NCBI RefSeq assembly: GCF_003286085.1
Contig: NW_020825294.1
Coordinates: 8,494,001-8,558,000, forward strand
Direction: 5' to 3'
DNA: 64,000 nt
From: Drosophila persimilis
Lineage: Eukaryota > Arthropoda > Insecta > Diptera > Drosophilidae
Below are positions 11,912-25,300 of this stretch, piece after piece. Numbering within the stretch: the first letter of the stretch is position 1; the number at the start of each line of letters is the position of its first letter. Made by a program: the position numbers and the translations under genes. Under the pieces are notes generated by a model. That model had not been told where the DNA came from and searched no databases. It saw only the letters and a list, made by a program, of their open reading frames with translations.

Positions 11912-14900
11912 CGCTTCGCTGGGCCCACAAACAAATTTAATTAAATTGACTATAGCAATTTGCTTTGTGTGCCTTCTCGGAGGCGGAATGCGAATGTGCG
12001 GGATAGTCGTTAAGTGGAGCGGCAGGCTCCTGTTGCAAGCTTTTTCTATGCGGCTAGATAGGCAGAAAGTTGTTGGATGCAGATACCCAGCATCCCAGCA
12101 TCGAAGCAGGGGATGCACGATGAGTGTTGGGACGGTCATCGGATATGTAGGATCTTAGTGGAGGAGAAACTACACTCCGTATCAATTCCATTGACTCCGT
12201 GGTATGGCCAGGTCGATTCTCTGTCCGGGCTGCGCTTCGGGACTCTGCTAAGGATTTCTTTGGCAACTTTTATACTTTTTCGCGCTCCATAAACCAGCCA
12301 CAGCTACAGCCAGAGCTTAAAGCGAGTGCACGAGTATATGGTTATCTCTGTGTTTGCGGAGGTGTGGCAGCCGCCCTCGCACTTTTCATAATTAATTAGA
12401 AGCTGACGAGGCTTGGAAGGCTTCGGTCTAGTCGGCTCCGAGCTCCACTCACCTTTAGCCACCACGTGGATTAATATGATAAGTTTAGATGTGGCTGTGG
12501 ATGTGGATGTGGCTGTGGATGCATGGAGAAAGTTGCAGCATCAGCTGCTGGCTTCGACTTCTCGTATTTGGGCTCTGACTTGCGAAAACTTAATTTGTTT
12601 ATGCACAAACATGGTCTTAAGCCACTTTTGTTTCTGTCCGGACTCCGGAGCTCTCCCAGGAGCCCCAATGCATTATGCTTGAGCCATATGCTCGAGCATG
12701 GCCACTCCGCCTCCGTGTTTGGTTATTCACAAACAATTTTCAAGTCTGTCCACATTTGATGCATGAGTAGCGGCCAAAGATGAGGATTCAGATGCTATGA
12801 AAAGCTTACGTGGAGGGTGGCCCATGAAGGCTGAGCTCTGAGGGCTGAGTGCTGAGTGCTCTCGGAGTCCGCACAATGGACCCCAACATCCAGGTGATAT
12901 ATTAGCAGGTGATTCATCAGAAGAGTACTAAAGAGTTCTGCCTGTCCTGCTCTCCGATGATTTTTCACTCTTGGCTTCCGGACGGACACCCACCTCCCGA
13001 CCTTTGTCAACCCTTCAGATTTATGTCAAATTGGATGGGATGTGGCTGGAAATCTCGTCTTATGTTTCCGCATCATTTGGAACGCTTTTCTAATGGATTC
13101 CAACTATCTATAGCATCTGCAGGTCATCAATGTATAGTCCTCTTTAGTCCTATTCTGATAAGATTAAACCACTTTAAGCCCCCTCCATTAATTATGAGTA
13201 GGGGAACACTTTGATAGGCTAGCTTCCCCGTCCATTAATAATCCCCTCCATGCCAAGTCTGCTCCTTGATCTTCTAGCCTTTATCGCAACTGATTCACTG
13301 ACTCCGCGGAAACTTCCATTGATCATTAGGGGAAACTTTGGCCATCACTCGGCTAACTTTCACCTTCTGTCAGCCTCCTGGGCAGTGGCCCAGTCCCCCT
13401 GCCTGTGCCAGCCGCAAATGGCAATGTTTATTAGCCATAATGATGCTGACAGTGCAGCAAGGACAAAAGCAGCAGACGTTACCAAGAAGAGACGAAGAGT
13501 ATGTCCTGCCTGGCAGCCGCCTGGCAGCCGGACCGAGTGGCAGGACACCGTGTCCCGTAACTTTGAATAAACTAGAAGTTTTGTTAGCAGTCTGAGGAAA
13601 AGGGAAAGGGAAATGGCAAAGGAGGCAACAGCAAACAGCGGCAGCAGCGAGAAGGAAAGGCCAAGAATCGTGTCAGGCTGCTGCTACTTTACAGCCACCG
13701 TGTCCGACTTGCCCCTGCCCCAGCCCCTGCACCGTGCCGTGCCGTGCCGTGCCCCCCGATGTCGCGTCGACAATTTTGTTGGGGCTATTTATAACTGTCA
13801 TTGCCTTGGTTGCTGCTGGTGTCCGCGAGCGTCTTTATTCCGTTTTGTAGGTGAGCATCCTCCTGCTCCAGCTCCTGCTCTCTTCTTTGGCCGAGCTCAC
13901 CAATCACTCGACTCTCGGCACAAATTGCGGTCATTTCTTGTTGTCGCCTGCCACGACGGGAATTACAGACCCAAAAGTGGCTAATTTGTCACTCTAAGGG
14001 GCAGGGAATGGCTCCCTCCCCGTCCCCCCTGTCCCCAAGAGTCTGAATGCAAAGCATTTTCCCAGGGTCTTGGTCTTGGTCTCGGGCTTGGTCTTGGCCC
14101 TAATTCGATCATCCTTTGCGAATCAATTGCTTATGCCATATTGATGCTATCCCTGTGCATCCTCTGAGCAAATGTTTTGCCTGCAGCGTAACAAAAGGGC
14201 ATCGCAGCGATGCCCCTCACACGATCCGAGTGCCCAGTGTCCAGTTTATCCCCTCCAACGCCTTTATTGCGATTTTATTGGGCAAAAATGCAACTTTTGA
14301 GCATGCAAAATGTTGTGCATGAATTGGCATTGGCAGGGGCTGCAGGAGGGCTGCTATGGCAACACTGGTGACTGTACAGTGTACACTCTTTCTATTGAAT
14401 ATCCTGCTTTGTGTGCAGCTACTATAATCTCTGATATAAGCCTCAGAGAACGGAATACTGAATGGTTTTGAACAGCGAAAAGGTCCCACGAACAGGAGCC
14501 ATTATTGTGGCAGGGCTTTCAGTTAATGAAGCCTTCTTCGACGTGGCCCATCGCATAACCAGTGGACCCTCTCCCGAGGGTGCCACAATGGAAGGCCAAA
14601 GCCAGTCTCCAAAGTTTCTCAGCTCTGTCTGCACTCACAATGCAAATGCATTGCATCTGATTTTCGTTTTGGCCCCTTTGGCAATTGGATTTGCGTACTC
14701 GAGGATAAACATTTCAATTGCCGGACCCATGCTTCATTACCTCTGGCTCCTCGCCCCTCGCCGCTCGCCCCTCGCCGCCCTCGGGTCCCCCGTTGCCATT
14801 GTCTGCTGAGGCAAAACTTTTTCAATCTGGCCAAACTGGCACTGGCACTGGCAACGGGAAATGGCAAATGGCAAATGGAACGAAACTATTGCGAATTAAT

Positions 14901-15953
14901 TCGGTTGCCAGAGAGAACGCCTCGTAAAATATGGCATCAGCGAGGCCATCAGCCAGGCAGGTGAGGGGCAAAAGGGTGGAAGGGTGGAAGGGTGGGGCCA
15001 CCGAAGAATGGGGCCACATCAGTTACTAAATTATGCAAATTAAAATATTGTACACATAATTACAAATGTAAATCGCATTAATATTGCAATATAAACGAGT
15101 GCGAATAGTCCTCGCAAAGTCGATATAAATTTGCGGTCAACATATCGCTGCATTCACCTTACCTTCCTCTGGAAATGCAGCTATCCGCGCATCAACTGTA
15201 CATATCCGTACATAACATATGTATGGACATTGTATGTAATATGTCGTTCGATTCGTCTCGATTTGGGCTCTCCAGTTGTTGTTTTTCCGCTGGTTCGGTG
15301 CTGTTCTGTTTTGCAAACGCCAAATGACCGCAAATGATTTTTATAGCCGAGTTAATTGAGGTTCGGAGCGCGGTTTTCATTTGATTAAGTTTAATAATTG
15401 CCAGTAGAAACGGGCCAATATTTGCGCCGGACATGTGCACTGACCGAACGGACCCTCAGCTCTGTGTTGACTTCCATCGGTGTTAAAACAGATATTTTTC
15501 AACTTGAATAAATATTGATACAACGCACAGGGCGGGCAATGTGTGTAAAGTGATTTTGAAGTGATCAGAATGATAATAATCTACTCTCTGTCATGTATGT
15601 AGGTTTCCATCCTGTGATCGATTGAAAGGGGCTCTTCTATGCTCTGCTTTCAGTTTGGTTTGTCTGCTGGAAATTAGGATCGATTAATGCCACATCTGAA
15701 AGCTCTTCTTTTAGTATCCTTGTTTCAGTATCTGTTCTAGTCAATGCCCGTCAACTCCAGCGTACAAATCGGTGGATTGCATAGTACTTTTTGCCCTAGT
15801 AGATAGATGCTGCTATTGTTCAACTTTATGTCTTGCACATTCAGGCTCATGCCAGCCGCCCTGCACTGATATATTAGTTACACTTGCTGCCTTTTGGCCA
15901 CGTTCGTGGCTGCCTTTCCCCTTTCATTCCCTATTTTTTTTATTTATATGCGT

Positions 15954-15974
15954 ATGTGTGTGTGTGTGTGTGTG
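15954..15974. repeat. (TG)n microsatellite
   Basis: A clean TG run followed by interrupted TGCGTGTGCC units. Confidence 0.9.
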
Positions 15975-16000
15975 CGTGTGCCTGTGCGTGTGCCGTGCAT

Positions 16001-19000
16001 GGGAAAATATCCCAAAAAAGAAGCTGGCAAACATTGGCTACATGCTGCGGTCAGCCGCACACATCAACGAGCCGGCCAGCAGCACTACTGGCAACGGGAA
16101 TAACGACGGAACCGGCGAAAGTTATTTACTGCAAATCGGTTGAGTGAAGCGGAGATCGCAGCTGGCAACAATGCTGCCGGCTGCCGTCGGTTTGGGGCTG
16201 GGGCCGGCTTTAAATATGCACTCGATGCTGTCCGGGTTCAATTAAAATTCGCAAAAATTATTTAAAAACTAACAAAACAGGAAAACTTTCACTCTGCCGC
16301 TCCCACTCGAAACAAATTGAGGCCAAGCTTCCAACAACTCCTGCACTGCCCCTGCCACTGCCCCTGCCCCTCCCTGCCGCTCCCTGCGCTCCTCTATCTG
16401 GTTTATTTTCCGTTATTCGGCATTTAACATCAATTTGGATATCGAGTGCCTGGCCCAGAAATTGGCCAACTTTAGTTTTGCTCTTGTTTTGGGCAAAGCA
16501 AAGCCAAAACGGAATCAAAGGCATGTGGCAGGCGGGCATTCGATGCGAGGTATTTTCTGCGGGGCAGAGGTAATTAGAAAGTTGACTGCAAAAATTCACA
16601 GAACTTCTGTGAAATCGAAATCGAAATCGAGCACCACGGATGTGAATCCAGGATTGGTGGGATTGCTTCCATTAATGGTGCTACTCCTACAACCAATACG
16701 ATCTAATCTCTCGAATTGTGCTCTCATTATCAGTTTTAGCAAGGAAGCAGTTTTTAGTCCAAGCGGGAGGGACGAAAGAAGAGCCTTACCAAGGCAGTTA
16801 TTGATGGACCAGAAGGACCAGGACGAGAAGACATCAGTTGATGCACTATATAGCCCCAGAAAGCGCACCGTATATACCTCCAACTACCTCTAGCTAAGAT
16901 ATCTTGTATCTTATATCTCTCTCGGACATCCCTCCTCCCTCTAGGATCGAAGCACCATTGCGGCACAGATATTTCCCCATGATCTTGTGCCCTCCCTGAA
17001 CTACGCTTGCCTGGAGACTGCCAGCATATGCACCCCTTAAGGCTGCAACTGAGGGGCCTTGGCCAGACACTTAGCATCCATTGGCTGGCCTGCCTCGAGT
17101 GTGTTGGCCAGGAGCGAAATAGATGGCATGCATTTGTATTAGCCATCGCCTGCAGTTCCGGACTCTCATCGTGTGCTAACTTATCTCATCGTATCTTATC
17201 CTGTCGTGTCCTGTCCTGTCCTGGCCAAGGACTCATCTTAGTCTTAGCCTGCCGTCTCCACTCGAGAATCAACACAAATATTTTTCAGCTGTCAGGAGCA
17301 GGCGGCGAGAGCTTTGCAACGGAACGGCCACTTTTGCTGGCCGAAAATGATTGGGCCAACTCAGCTGCAGTTGCCCTTCGTGCAGTCCTCCTTCACGATA
17401 TCTTGGAGTGCACTTTGGAACAAGGCGTCGGGCCTTGGACCTTGGGAGGTGGGCGGTGGGTTGGGGACATTTGTGTAATGATGAAGACCGAGCAAGGCCA
17501 GACCAGGAGCAGGACCAGAACCAGCACCAGCACCAGAACATATGGCCCAGACCCAGGGACTCAAGGGGGACGGAGGCTTTATCAGAGGACGACATTCTTG
17601 CAAGTGGACAAAAGTTATGAGTCGGGCCAAAGTAATTAAACGTAATTTAATTTGGCTCACAGCTGAGCGCAGACGAGAAACTAATGAATTCCACGCGAAA
17701 AGTCAAGTGGGCTAAAATTTATGATCACAGCGGGAGCACAGGGGGGGAGGGGAGGACAGATGAGAGGCGGTCGAGTCAAGGGACTGGCACGGCCCCGAGT
17801 CCCTGACAAATGTTCGACGTTGGACGAAGGCGACTTAGTGCTCCAAAATTTGGCAATAAAACACTTGGCAATTACACTGGCCTCAAGTCCCGGCCAGGAC
17901 TGGCTCCCCTTCCCCTTCAACCTGATCTTTTTTTGTCCAATATTTCTTGTCTGCCTGCCCCCCCTCCCCCCAGCTCCTTGGCTAATGTTTCTCGTCAGTT
18001 GAACATTTTAATTTCAGTCGGAGCTTAATTTAATGAAGACATTTCATTGCATGCCATTGCCATTGACTTAGGCCCTCGACCAGTGGAGGGCCTTGAATCA
18101 GGAATCTCGAATCAGGAGTATACAGGACTCTTCACACTGTGCCGTAGTCCGTAGATGTTGAAGGACTCTTTATGCAACAATTGTTAACCATTGTTGCAGC
18201 AATCGAGAAAAGTGGACTGGATCGATCCCCTCTCATCCCTCCCATCCCTCGTCATTCCCTTATTCCCGTATTGTCTGCATATGCACATATAAATGCCTCT
18301 TTCAGGGCCTTCCTTCCACCGGCTGCAGGGCTACAGCATGCGGGATGTTCGCGTCATTTATGCAAATGAGGCCAAGGATGCGTTGGCCCATTTAAACTTG
18401 GCCATTGTGCGTGGCTTCCCCTGCGCCCCGCACCACACTCGACAGCAGCGTCCCTGCAACTGTCTGAGCTGATCGATAATTGTCAGCAGCCAAACAAAAT
18501 GGCAGCGGAACGGCATCGAAATGGCCAAAAGCGACATCTCGCGAACGTGCCGCACATTCCCATTCCCATTTCCATTCCCCATTCCCCCCACCCCTCCCTC
18601 GGATACGAACAGGCAACATTTTCCATTCCATGCCGCTTTCCAATTGAATGGACGTCGTTGGCGCTGGCATTGGCATCTTTGGTGCCGGTTAAATGTTCGC
18701 TCAAAAGCGGAAATGTGACAAATGCTGTAAAAGCTGGAAGGCGGCTTTAAAGTTGGAAAGAGAACCCCTCTACGAGAGAGACCTCTCATCACATTTCCAA
18801 GCCTTCAAGCCCTTGTCTTTCCAGAGAAATGTCTCGAGGCTCACTACTCTCCATTCTGGGCTCCATTTAGTGGCCATTAAATCTATGAAATATATTTTCA
18901 TTCTCGGCTCTCCCAACCCCCAAATAAATGGCCTCTAATGAAAATGGCTCAGTGATTAATGAGCCGAAAATGATGTGGCATATTGAACAGCAATTACAAC

Positions 19001-22000
19001 GGCAGCAGCAAATCGTGGCCATGTGTTGCATCTCAAGGAAAATATCCATCTAGCAGCATTTTCCAGCTCAGGCCAAGCAGATGGCGGCCATTGGGAGGCC
19101 ACATGCCGGCCCTTGGAGACCCTTCAAACATTGTTAATTAATTAAAATTCAATTAGGCATTTGAGCTGCCCTCTAACCCCGGTCCCGCGGCCCTTGTGGC
19201 CATGTGAACTCGTCTCTTGTCTTTTGCCTCTCGCTGTTAATTGAAAATCGCACGCGGGGGCGGGAAGCGGGCACATTAATTCCGAGACGCATTTATTAAT
19301 ATTCATTATACGCACTGGTGTACGCGGTCAATAGAGCACTGGGGCGGTTCGTGCCGCGTGATTGGGGGAGCATTGTTTTGGCTCCTCCTGGCATTTGCTT
19401 AACCCACTTCCCGGCGCTCGAGAGTTTTTCACACACTTTTATTTCGGGCTGGGCGGGCAAAAAGTTTTTAGCCTTTTGTTTTTGATGCTGCTTTCTCGCC
19501 TTCGGTTCTTTATCTCTGCCTGCATTGCCTTTGACACTGCAGTACTCTGTGTCCTGTGTCCTCTGTCCTCTGTCCTTTCTGTGCTCTGTCCTCGGTCCTC
19601 TGTGGCCCTCCCCATGCGAGTGCTGTCTGAGTCTGTATGTGACTCTAAGTGTGTATAAAATATGGCGCTAAAATGCAGTTCCAGTTGCTGGCCCCAACGT
19701 TACTTCCTTCCTGATCCCGGGTCTATTCCTGGACCTGCTTCTGCTCCTGCTCCTGCTCCTGCCCCTGGCCTGGGCACATTTGTTAGCCTGGTTTTTATGG
19801 CCACGTGCGAGGTTTAAAATTTACTCGCCTGGCATTTTTGCCCAAGCTCGAGAGTTGCTTAACTCCGACTCCTCGACTGGTTCTCTATCTATCCACCGGG
19901 CTCCCCTGGACTCCACTGTGCTCGGACTTGCATTGGCAACTGCATTGATTTTATTTTTTACAGTATCCGAATCCTCGCCCGAATATGTGACAGGAATTTT
20001 TGTTGATTTTACGTATTTATTCAAATTTGACAGAATGCAAGCACCTCTCCCTCCCCTCTCCTCCTCCCCAATCTTCCACAAACAAAGTGGATATTCAGCA
20101 CAATTTAAACCAAATTGGGATACAATTTCTTTATTAAATTTACTCTCACTCACTTCTTCGAATCGGCTGCCAGCTTAAGCGTTCCAAAATACAAATTCCA
20201 TATTTATCTCCGTCTGATTTCGGAATGGGGCTTATTAAAATGCCGCACGCAGCAAACGAATTTTTCAAAAACCGAAACAAACCGCAACGGGGTCCTTGGG
20301 GGGCTCCTCCCCCGCCTCTATTCAAAGTGCCAGCCCGTACACCCCCGGCTGCTATCTGCTAACGTGCTCCAGAGATTTACTACAAATTACGGAGTCTATC
20401 CGAGCCGCACATCGCACCATCGCGTTGCCCAGTCCAGTCCCGTGTCCAGTCCCGAACCCAGTCCCGATTCCAGCTATCTGCGGACATGCATCTCCACTCT
20501 GATGTGGATTCGCGGACCCCGCTCCCCATCCCGTTCTCAATCTGCCTCCGCTGTCTCCCTCAGAGGTAGCTGCTGCTGCTGATGTGGCGTTGTAATTGAA
20601 CCGGAAAATTACATATTTCAAGCTATTTTTACGCCGAGTTTAATGGCAGACGTGAGCGCTGCGAGCAGCCAGCAGAGGGAGTTGTTTGTGGTCAGCAATG
20701 AAATAATTTATTGTGGCCTACTCTGAGACTGAACCCCACCCAAGATTACCGCCACCATGTACTGCACCTGCTCGAGATAGGGCCAACAGATATGAGCCAA
20801 GCGGAATGCTTCACATAATTATACTCCATCGTATGGGGAAGCGATTAAGCGCCATGTGCCAAGTTGAGTAAAGGAATCGCCCCTCCGTTCGGTGGGTCTG
20901 TGGGAGAGAAATATGGAACTGAAAGGATTTATCGTGATTTATCAAAGCAAACTGCTGCGGACAGTCCACTCAAGTGGGCCACTGCTCGCTCCGTGGCAGG
21001 ACTGCTGGACTGCTCCGATTCGCTGTATAAATTTGCCATAATGGAATCGCTTTATTCGAATGAACTGACACGAGTAATGCTGCTTTACCTCATTACAAAA
21101 CAGAAAAGGTAAAAGGTAATCGATACTTCGATTCAATATCGATTACAGTAGCAGTATATACAGCATATAGATTGATATATCGTGTATTTATTCAACAGTT
21201 GTGCCTTTTCTGAAGAGTTTACTGGAAACTAAGGTTTATTGCAACCCAAAACTGGTGATTCTCGCCTCAGCTTCAGTGCCAGTTCCACAGCTCACTCGAG
21301 AATTCCATCCAATTTGGCGGCGCCATCAGTTATTCGCCAGTTTGCAAACCCAACGAATTCCCAAGCCAAGACACTATTCAAATGAAACCTCCGACACTTC
21401 ATCATCATCACGGCATTCGCCTCGACCGTCAGGCATCCATTGTCTTGGCCCTGCTCCTACACTTCCGCTGCGTTGGCTGCGACGGCTGCTTCGTTCTTGC
21501 GGGAGATACTTGCCAAAAAATGAACTTGTGCTTGTGGCAAATTTCCTGCAATTCATACAAATTAATTAAGAGCTCTGGGGGCCCCTCCAGCCTCTCCAGC
21601 CTCCAAGCCCTTGACCAACAGCTCGGAGCCAACTTCGGCCTGGTCCCGGCTGCAGTCCTCCCACAGCTCTCATCTGTCCATCTCGAGTGGCACAAGGGCA
21701 CAAGTTATTGCCAGTGTTATTGTCTTGCTGATATTTCCGACTATTGACCGGTTCACACTTCAAGTTTGTTTGCGTTTTGAGGCGTCTTCCTGCCGCTGCA
21801 CTCCACAGAGCTCCAAGTGTTTGTCCCCTTCAATGCCAGAGCACAGTGGAGAGCAGCCAACTTGTACATTATTTCATTATACTCTAACAGGGGATAAAGC
21901 ACTGCTGCTGGCATTCCATGTGCTTGGGCCTTGATGAAAGTGTGAGCAATTTCTCAGAGCGGAAAAACCACACGAAATTGCCAAAACCAACAATAATTGG

Positions 22001-24639
22001 CCAATGCTTTATATAGAAAATAGATTGAAACACCATTGTTCGTCTGCATTTTTCCATTTAAACCAGTCTTTCCATCTCGATGGGATCTGGCATTTCGCTT
22101 TGCCCTGCTACCAGGTGCCCCACTCTCCGATCCCAAATGCCACATCCAGAGTACCCGAACTTCGTTCTGGCCCAAACTCAATCTCCAGTCTGTCTCCCTG
22201 TGCTGCTCTCCGCTGGTCCCGAAGTTGTTATTTCATTTTTCATTTTTCACTTGCACTTGCCGGCTGCCTGCTGCACTCGGTTGTGTTTTGCCTGACCAGA
22301 GGAGGGGATGGCGGGGGAGGACCGGCAGATACTCGTAAAGCAGCTGATGCCTGACCACGAAACTAAAGTTCCCTACAATAAATTCAACTCTTCCACGTCC
22401 TGCTGCGGTTCTCTGGAGGCAACTTTAAGGCATAAATCGATGTCAACTCCATTTAAATGTGCATTTCGTGGTCGGTGTCGGTCCCAGAAAGTGTGTAACT
22501 CCATGTATTACTTGCCCTCCGCCATGCTAGATTAGACTAGTCAACACTTCCAGGACGAGCTTCCACGACTGCTCTCCGCCTAATGCGTTTCCAATCGTCC
22601 CAGTCAAGGATGTCAATACGGCGGAGAGCGTCAGGAGTCGAGCGTGAAGAGTTTTCTCCCTAATGAAAGATGCTCTCTGCCGGCAGTGCTGGCGGGATTC
22701 ATTTCAAAAGTTTTCCTAATGGTTTTAAGCGTAATGAAGCCGGAAATTAGTAAACATTTGGCACAGTGGTTGCCATCGATTGGGGAGGCACTCGGCTCCG
22801 CGGGGGAGTTCAATTAGATCAAAAGTTGGCCACTCTTGTCTAACGTTTTAAGTGTTTGAAGAGCCAGGCAGGCTCCCTGCTCTTTTGAAAGAGATCTCCA
22901 ATTATGGAGCTCCTTTTTTGGGCACTTTGTGCCATCGTCCTCTGCTCCTCTGCTCCTCTGCTGCTCTGCCATCCGACATCTCTGCGGTTTTTCACAGGCT
23001 ATTCAGAGGCACCTCTTCCCCCTCGAACCCTATGCTAGATAATTCATTTTAAGTTGCGAAACTAAAAGTTTCAATGTTGCCGCTTTGAATTTGGCTAAAA
23101 TGGATAATTATTTTAACAAATTGTGCGAAACGCTTAAACAGAAACTTGCAGGCACCGCCACGTCGTCGCAAATGTGGCTGCTGTTCGGAGGCCCACCTTT
23201 CCGGAGGCAGGAGGCGCAGGATCTAGGCCTGAAGTTCAACTGTTAAGCAGAGGCAGTCGCCAACAACAGAAACTCATAATTCAACTGGAGTTGCGGCAGA
23301 GACAGAACAGAGCACACCACACGGAACTTCGGAGACGCCTCGAGTCTACAGTCTCGAGTCTACAGTCTCGGGTCTTTAGCTTTGCCGCGTCCCCATGCCC
23401 ATTTTAATTAGTCGCATTTGTTGCAAGCCAACCAATTTAATGCACTCGAAATCATTTCGCAAAAGTTTCCTGGGGCGGTGGCTCCCACTCTCGAAAATGA
23501 AATAATTGCTAAACGTTTCCAGAATGCAAAGTACGAATAGTTAACGGAGTGGATATGTAACTGAACGAGTGAGTGAGTGTGTGTGCGACAGGAAGGCGTT
23601 CCAGAAATCGGAATATCCCGGAATATCTCGCCCCCAATTTTGATTCGAAGACAAGTCCTTCCTCTGAAATATCTAGTTTGATTTCTGTGTCCTGTAGACT
23701 GCTACATTTTTCCAACATTTTTCCCATTCTGGAACATCTGCACTTACATCAGTGCCTCGCACAGAAATGGGCGACAACGGGTGGGGGGTGGGGGGGGATG
23801 TTCCCAGAGCCCTGTCCTGGTCCTGGCCGGTCCCTGCAGTTGGCGCTACGTGCCGCGCATGGCGAGTGGAGAGAGTCCCCGGCCAGGGGCACAACTTTTA
23901 ACGCAATTTATAAATGCTACACAATTTATAGAATTTTTGAATTAAATGCAAAATGTATTTGGCTGTGTGTCGCCGCGCCTGTTGGCGGCGCCAGCCCGAA
24001 AGTTGAGCCAGCCGCAACTTTGCCCAGACTCTCGCAGTTGTCGAAAACAAACAGCCAGCCGCTTGTGGCAATTACCGCAACCAAACGGGCCGAAAAGTTC
24101 CTTGGACCTGCCTCCCAGCCCCGGCCGGCAAAGCCCCCCACCACTGGAGGTGCCTCTTAAACACCGGGTCCTCTGGTCCGCCTCATGAGTAGCACCCGAA
24201 GTGAAATTGCGAAATATCTGCGGCTGCATTTACACAATCATTTAATTGGGTTATCGAGAATAAACGGATTTAAATTTATATTCCGATCCACCTTTGCGCA
24301 CTTGCAGCCTAATTGGTTTTTCGCGAAACTAAATAAAGCCCGCTGCCAGTCCGCAAACAGAAATATCAATTACAATTAAATTATAAATATAATTTCAAAT
24401 TATTTACACCGAAATCAAATCAGTTTCATTTATACTCGTAAGTGCGAGCGGAAAAATGTTCTGAATTTAATTTGAAAACTCGAAATTGGCAGCAAATTGG
24501 CAAAAGGCTATTGTGTTGCGGGAATAACTTCAATTGAAATGCATTTCATTGAATAGAATATTAATAACCGCCAATCGATAGAGCCAAATGAAAACCAGAA
24601 CAGAAAAGGAAAGAATTGCCCACCAGCAGGCTTTCACTA
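16001..24639. other. Gene-free intergenic DNA
   Basis: No gene seen. The longest frames (plus 17007-17639, plus 23573-24160) show no family signature and use repeat-derived residues. Simple repeats include GACCAGGAGCAG-type units near 17505-17540, CATTCC units near 18557-18585, CTCTGTCCT units at 19555-19605, GCTCCT units near 19742-19765, CTCTGCTC near 22942-22975 and a doubled CTCGAGTCTACAGT near 23339-23370. The last 400 bases are strongly AT-rich. Confidence 0.55.
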
Positions 24640-25300
24640 GCAGTCTTTATTTCTCTTATATACATATATATATGTACATATAGTACATATTGTATTCATT
24701 CATATAGTATCATATACTCGATCATCTTGATCAGAGACGAATCTATAAAGCCAATACGGTCTGTCAGTCCGTCCTAGGAGACTTGTTTATGTGATTTATT
24801 CCTCCTCATTCAGCTTTGGATTATTTTTATTAGTGATTGTTTCTTTATCGAAGAGTTAGAGATGTGTCTCAGCTTTGTGAGGATGTAACACCCAGAAGGA
24901 AGCGTTTCCGACCCCATAAAGTGTATATATTCTTGATCAGCATCAATAGCCGAGTCGATATAGCCATGTTTATCTCTCCATCTGTCCCTTCGTCTGTCTG
25001 TCCCGACTAGCGAATAGATCAGACTCATGTGATATCACAAGATGCAGATAGAACTAACGTTTGTTGTTCCAAATTGAGAGAGATCGCCATATGCCTTGCC
25101 TGTCCTACAAAAATCACCCGAAACGAGAGCCAACGAGTAGCCAAAGAGAACGAGAGCAGACGGCTGTCATCGGCTCCGGTGCTTATACTAGAGGATACTG
25201 ACTTAGTATCGGATAGATACTTAGAGCTACGGCCCTGTGGCGCGGCTCACTACATACCGGCTGGCCCTATTTTGAAGAATGAATATCTTGAATTGGATTT
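24640..25300 (+). mobile_element. DINE-1 / mini-me (INE-1 type) element
   Basis: It contains a TA/CATA-rich tract (24658-24720), then AGAAGGAAGCGTTTCCGACC, CCATAAAGTGTATATATTC, TTGATCAGCATCAATAGCCG, TATAGCCATG and a GTCY-type tract (CTGTCCCTTCGTCTGTCTGTCC) ending near 25003. This module order is characteristic of the Drosophila mini-me/DINE-1 non-autonomous Helitron-like family, whose (TA)n and (GTCY)n proto-microsatellites are known marks. The region to about 25300 shares GTCATCGGCTCCG with the 7.3 kb fragment. No coding capacity is expected. Outer boundaries are estimates. Confidence 0.7.

Larger units (their letters stand above)
7376..16000. other. Gene-free intergenic DNA
   Basis: I find no supportable coding gene or RNA gene. 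Long open frames here (for example minus 7423-8061 and minus 8729-9247) lack domains and run through simple repeats. Features of note are the 15-bp tandem repeat at 9598-9653, TGTGGC units at about 10480-10500 and 12489-12520, the GGGGGACTG array at 11868-11911, GCCGT units near 13735-13754 and a TG run at 15954-15974. The block may serve as long-range regulatory DNA, which cannot be judged from one sequence. Confidence 0.55.
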
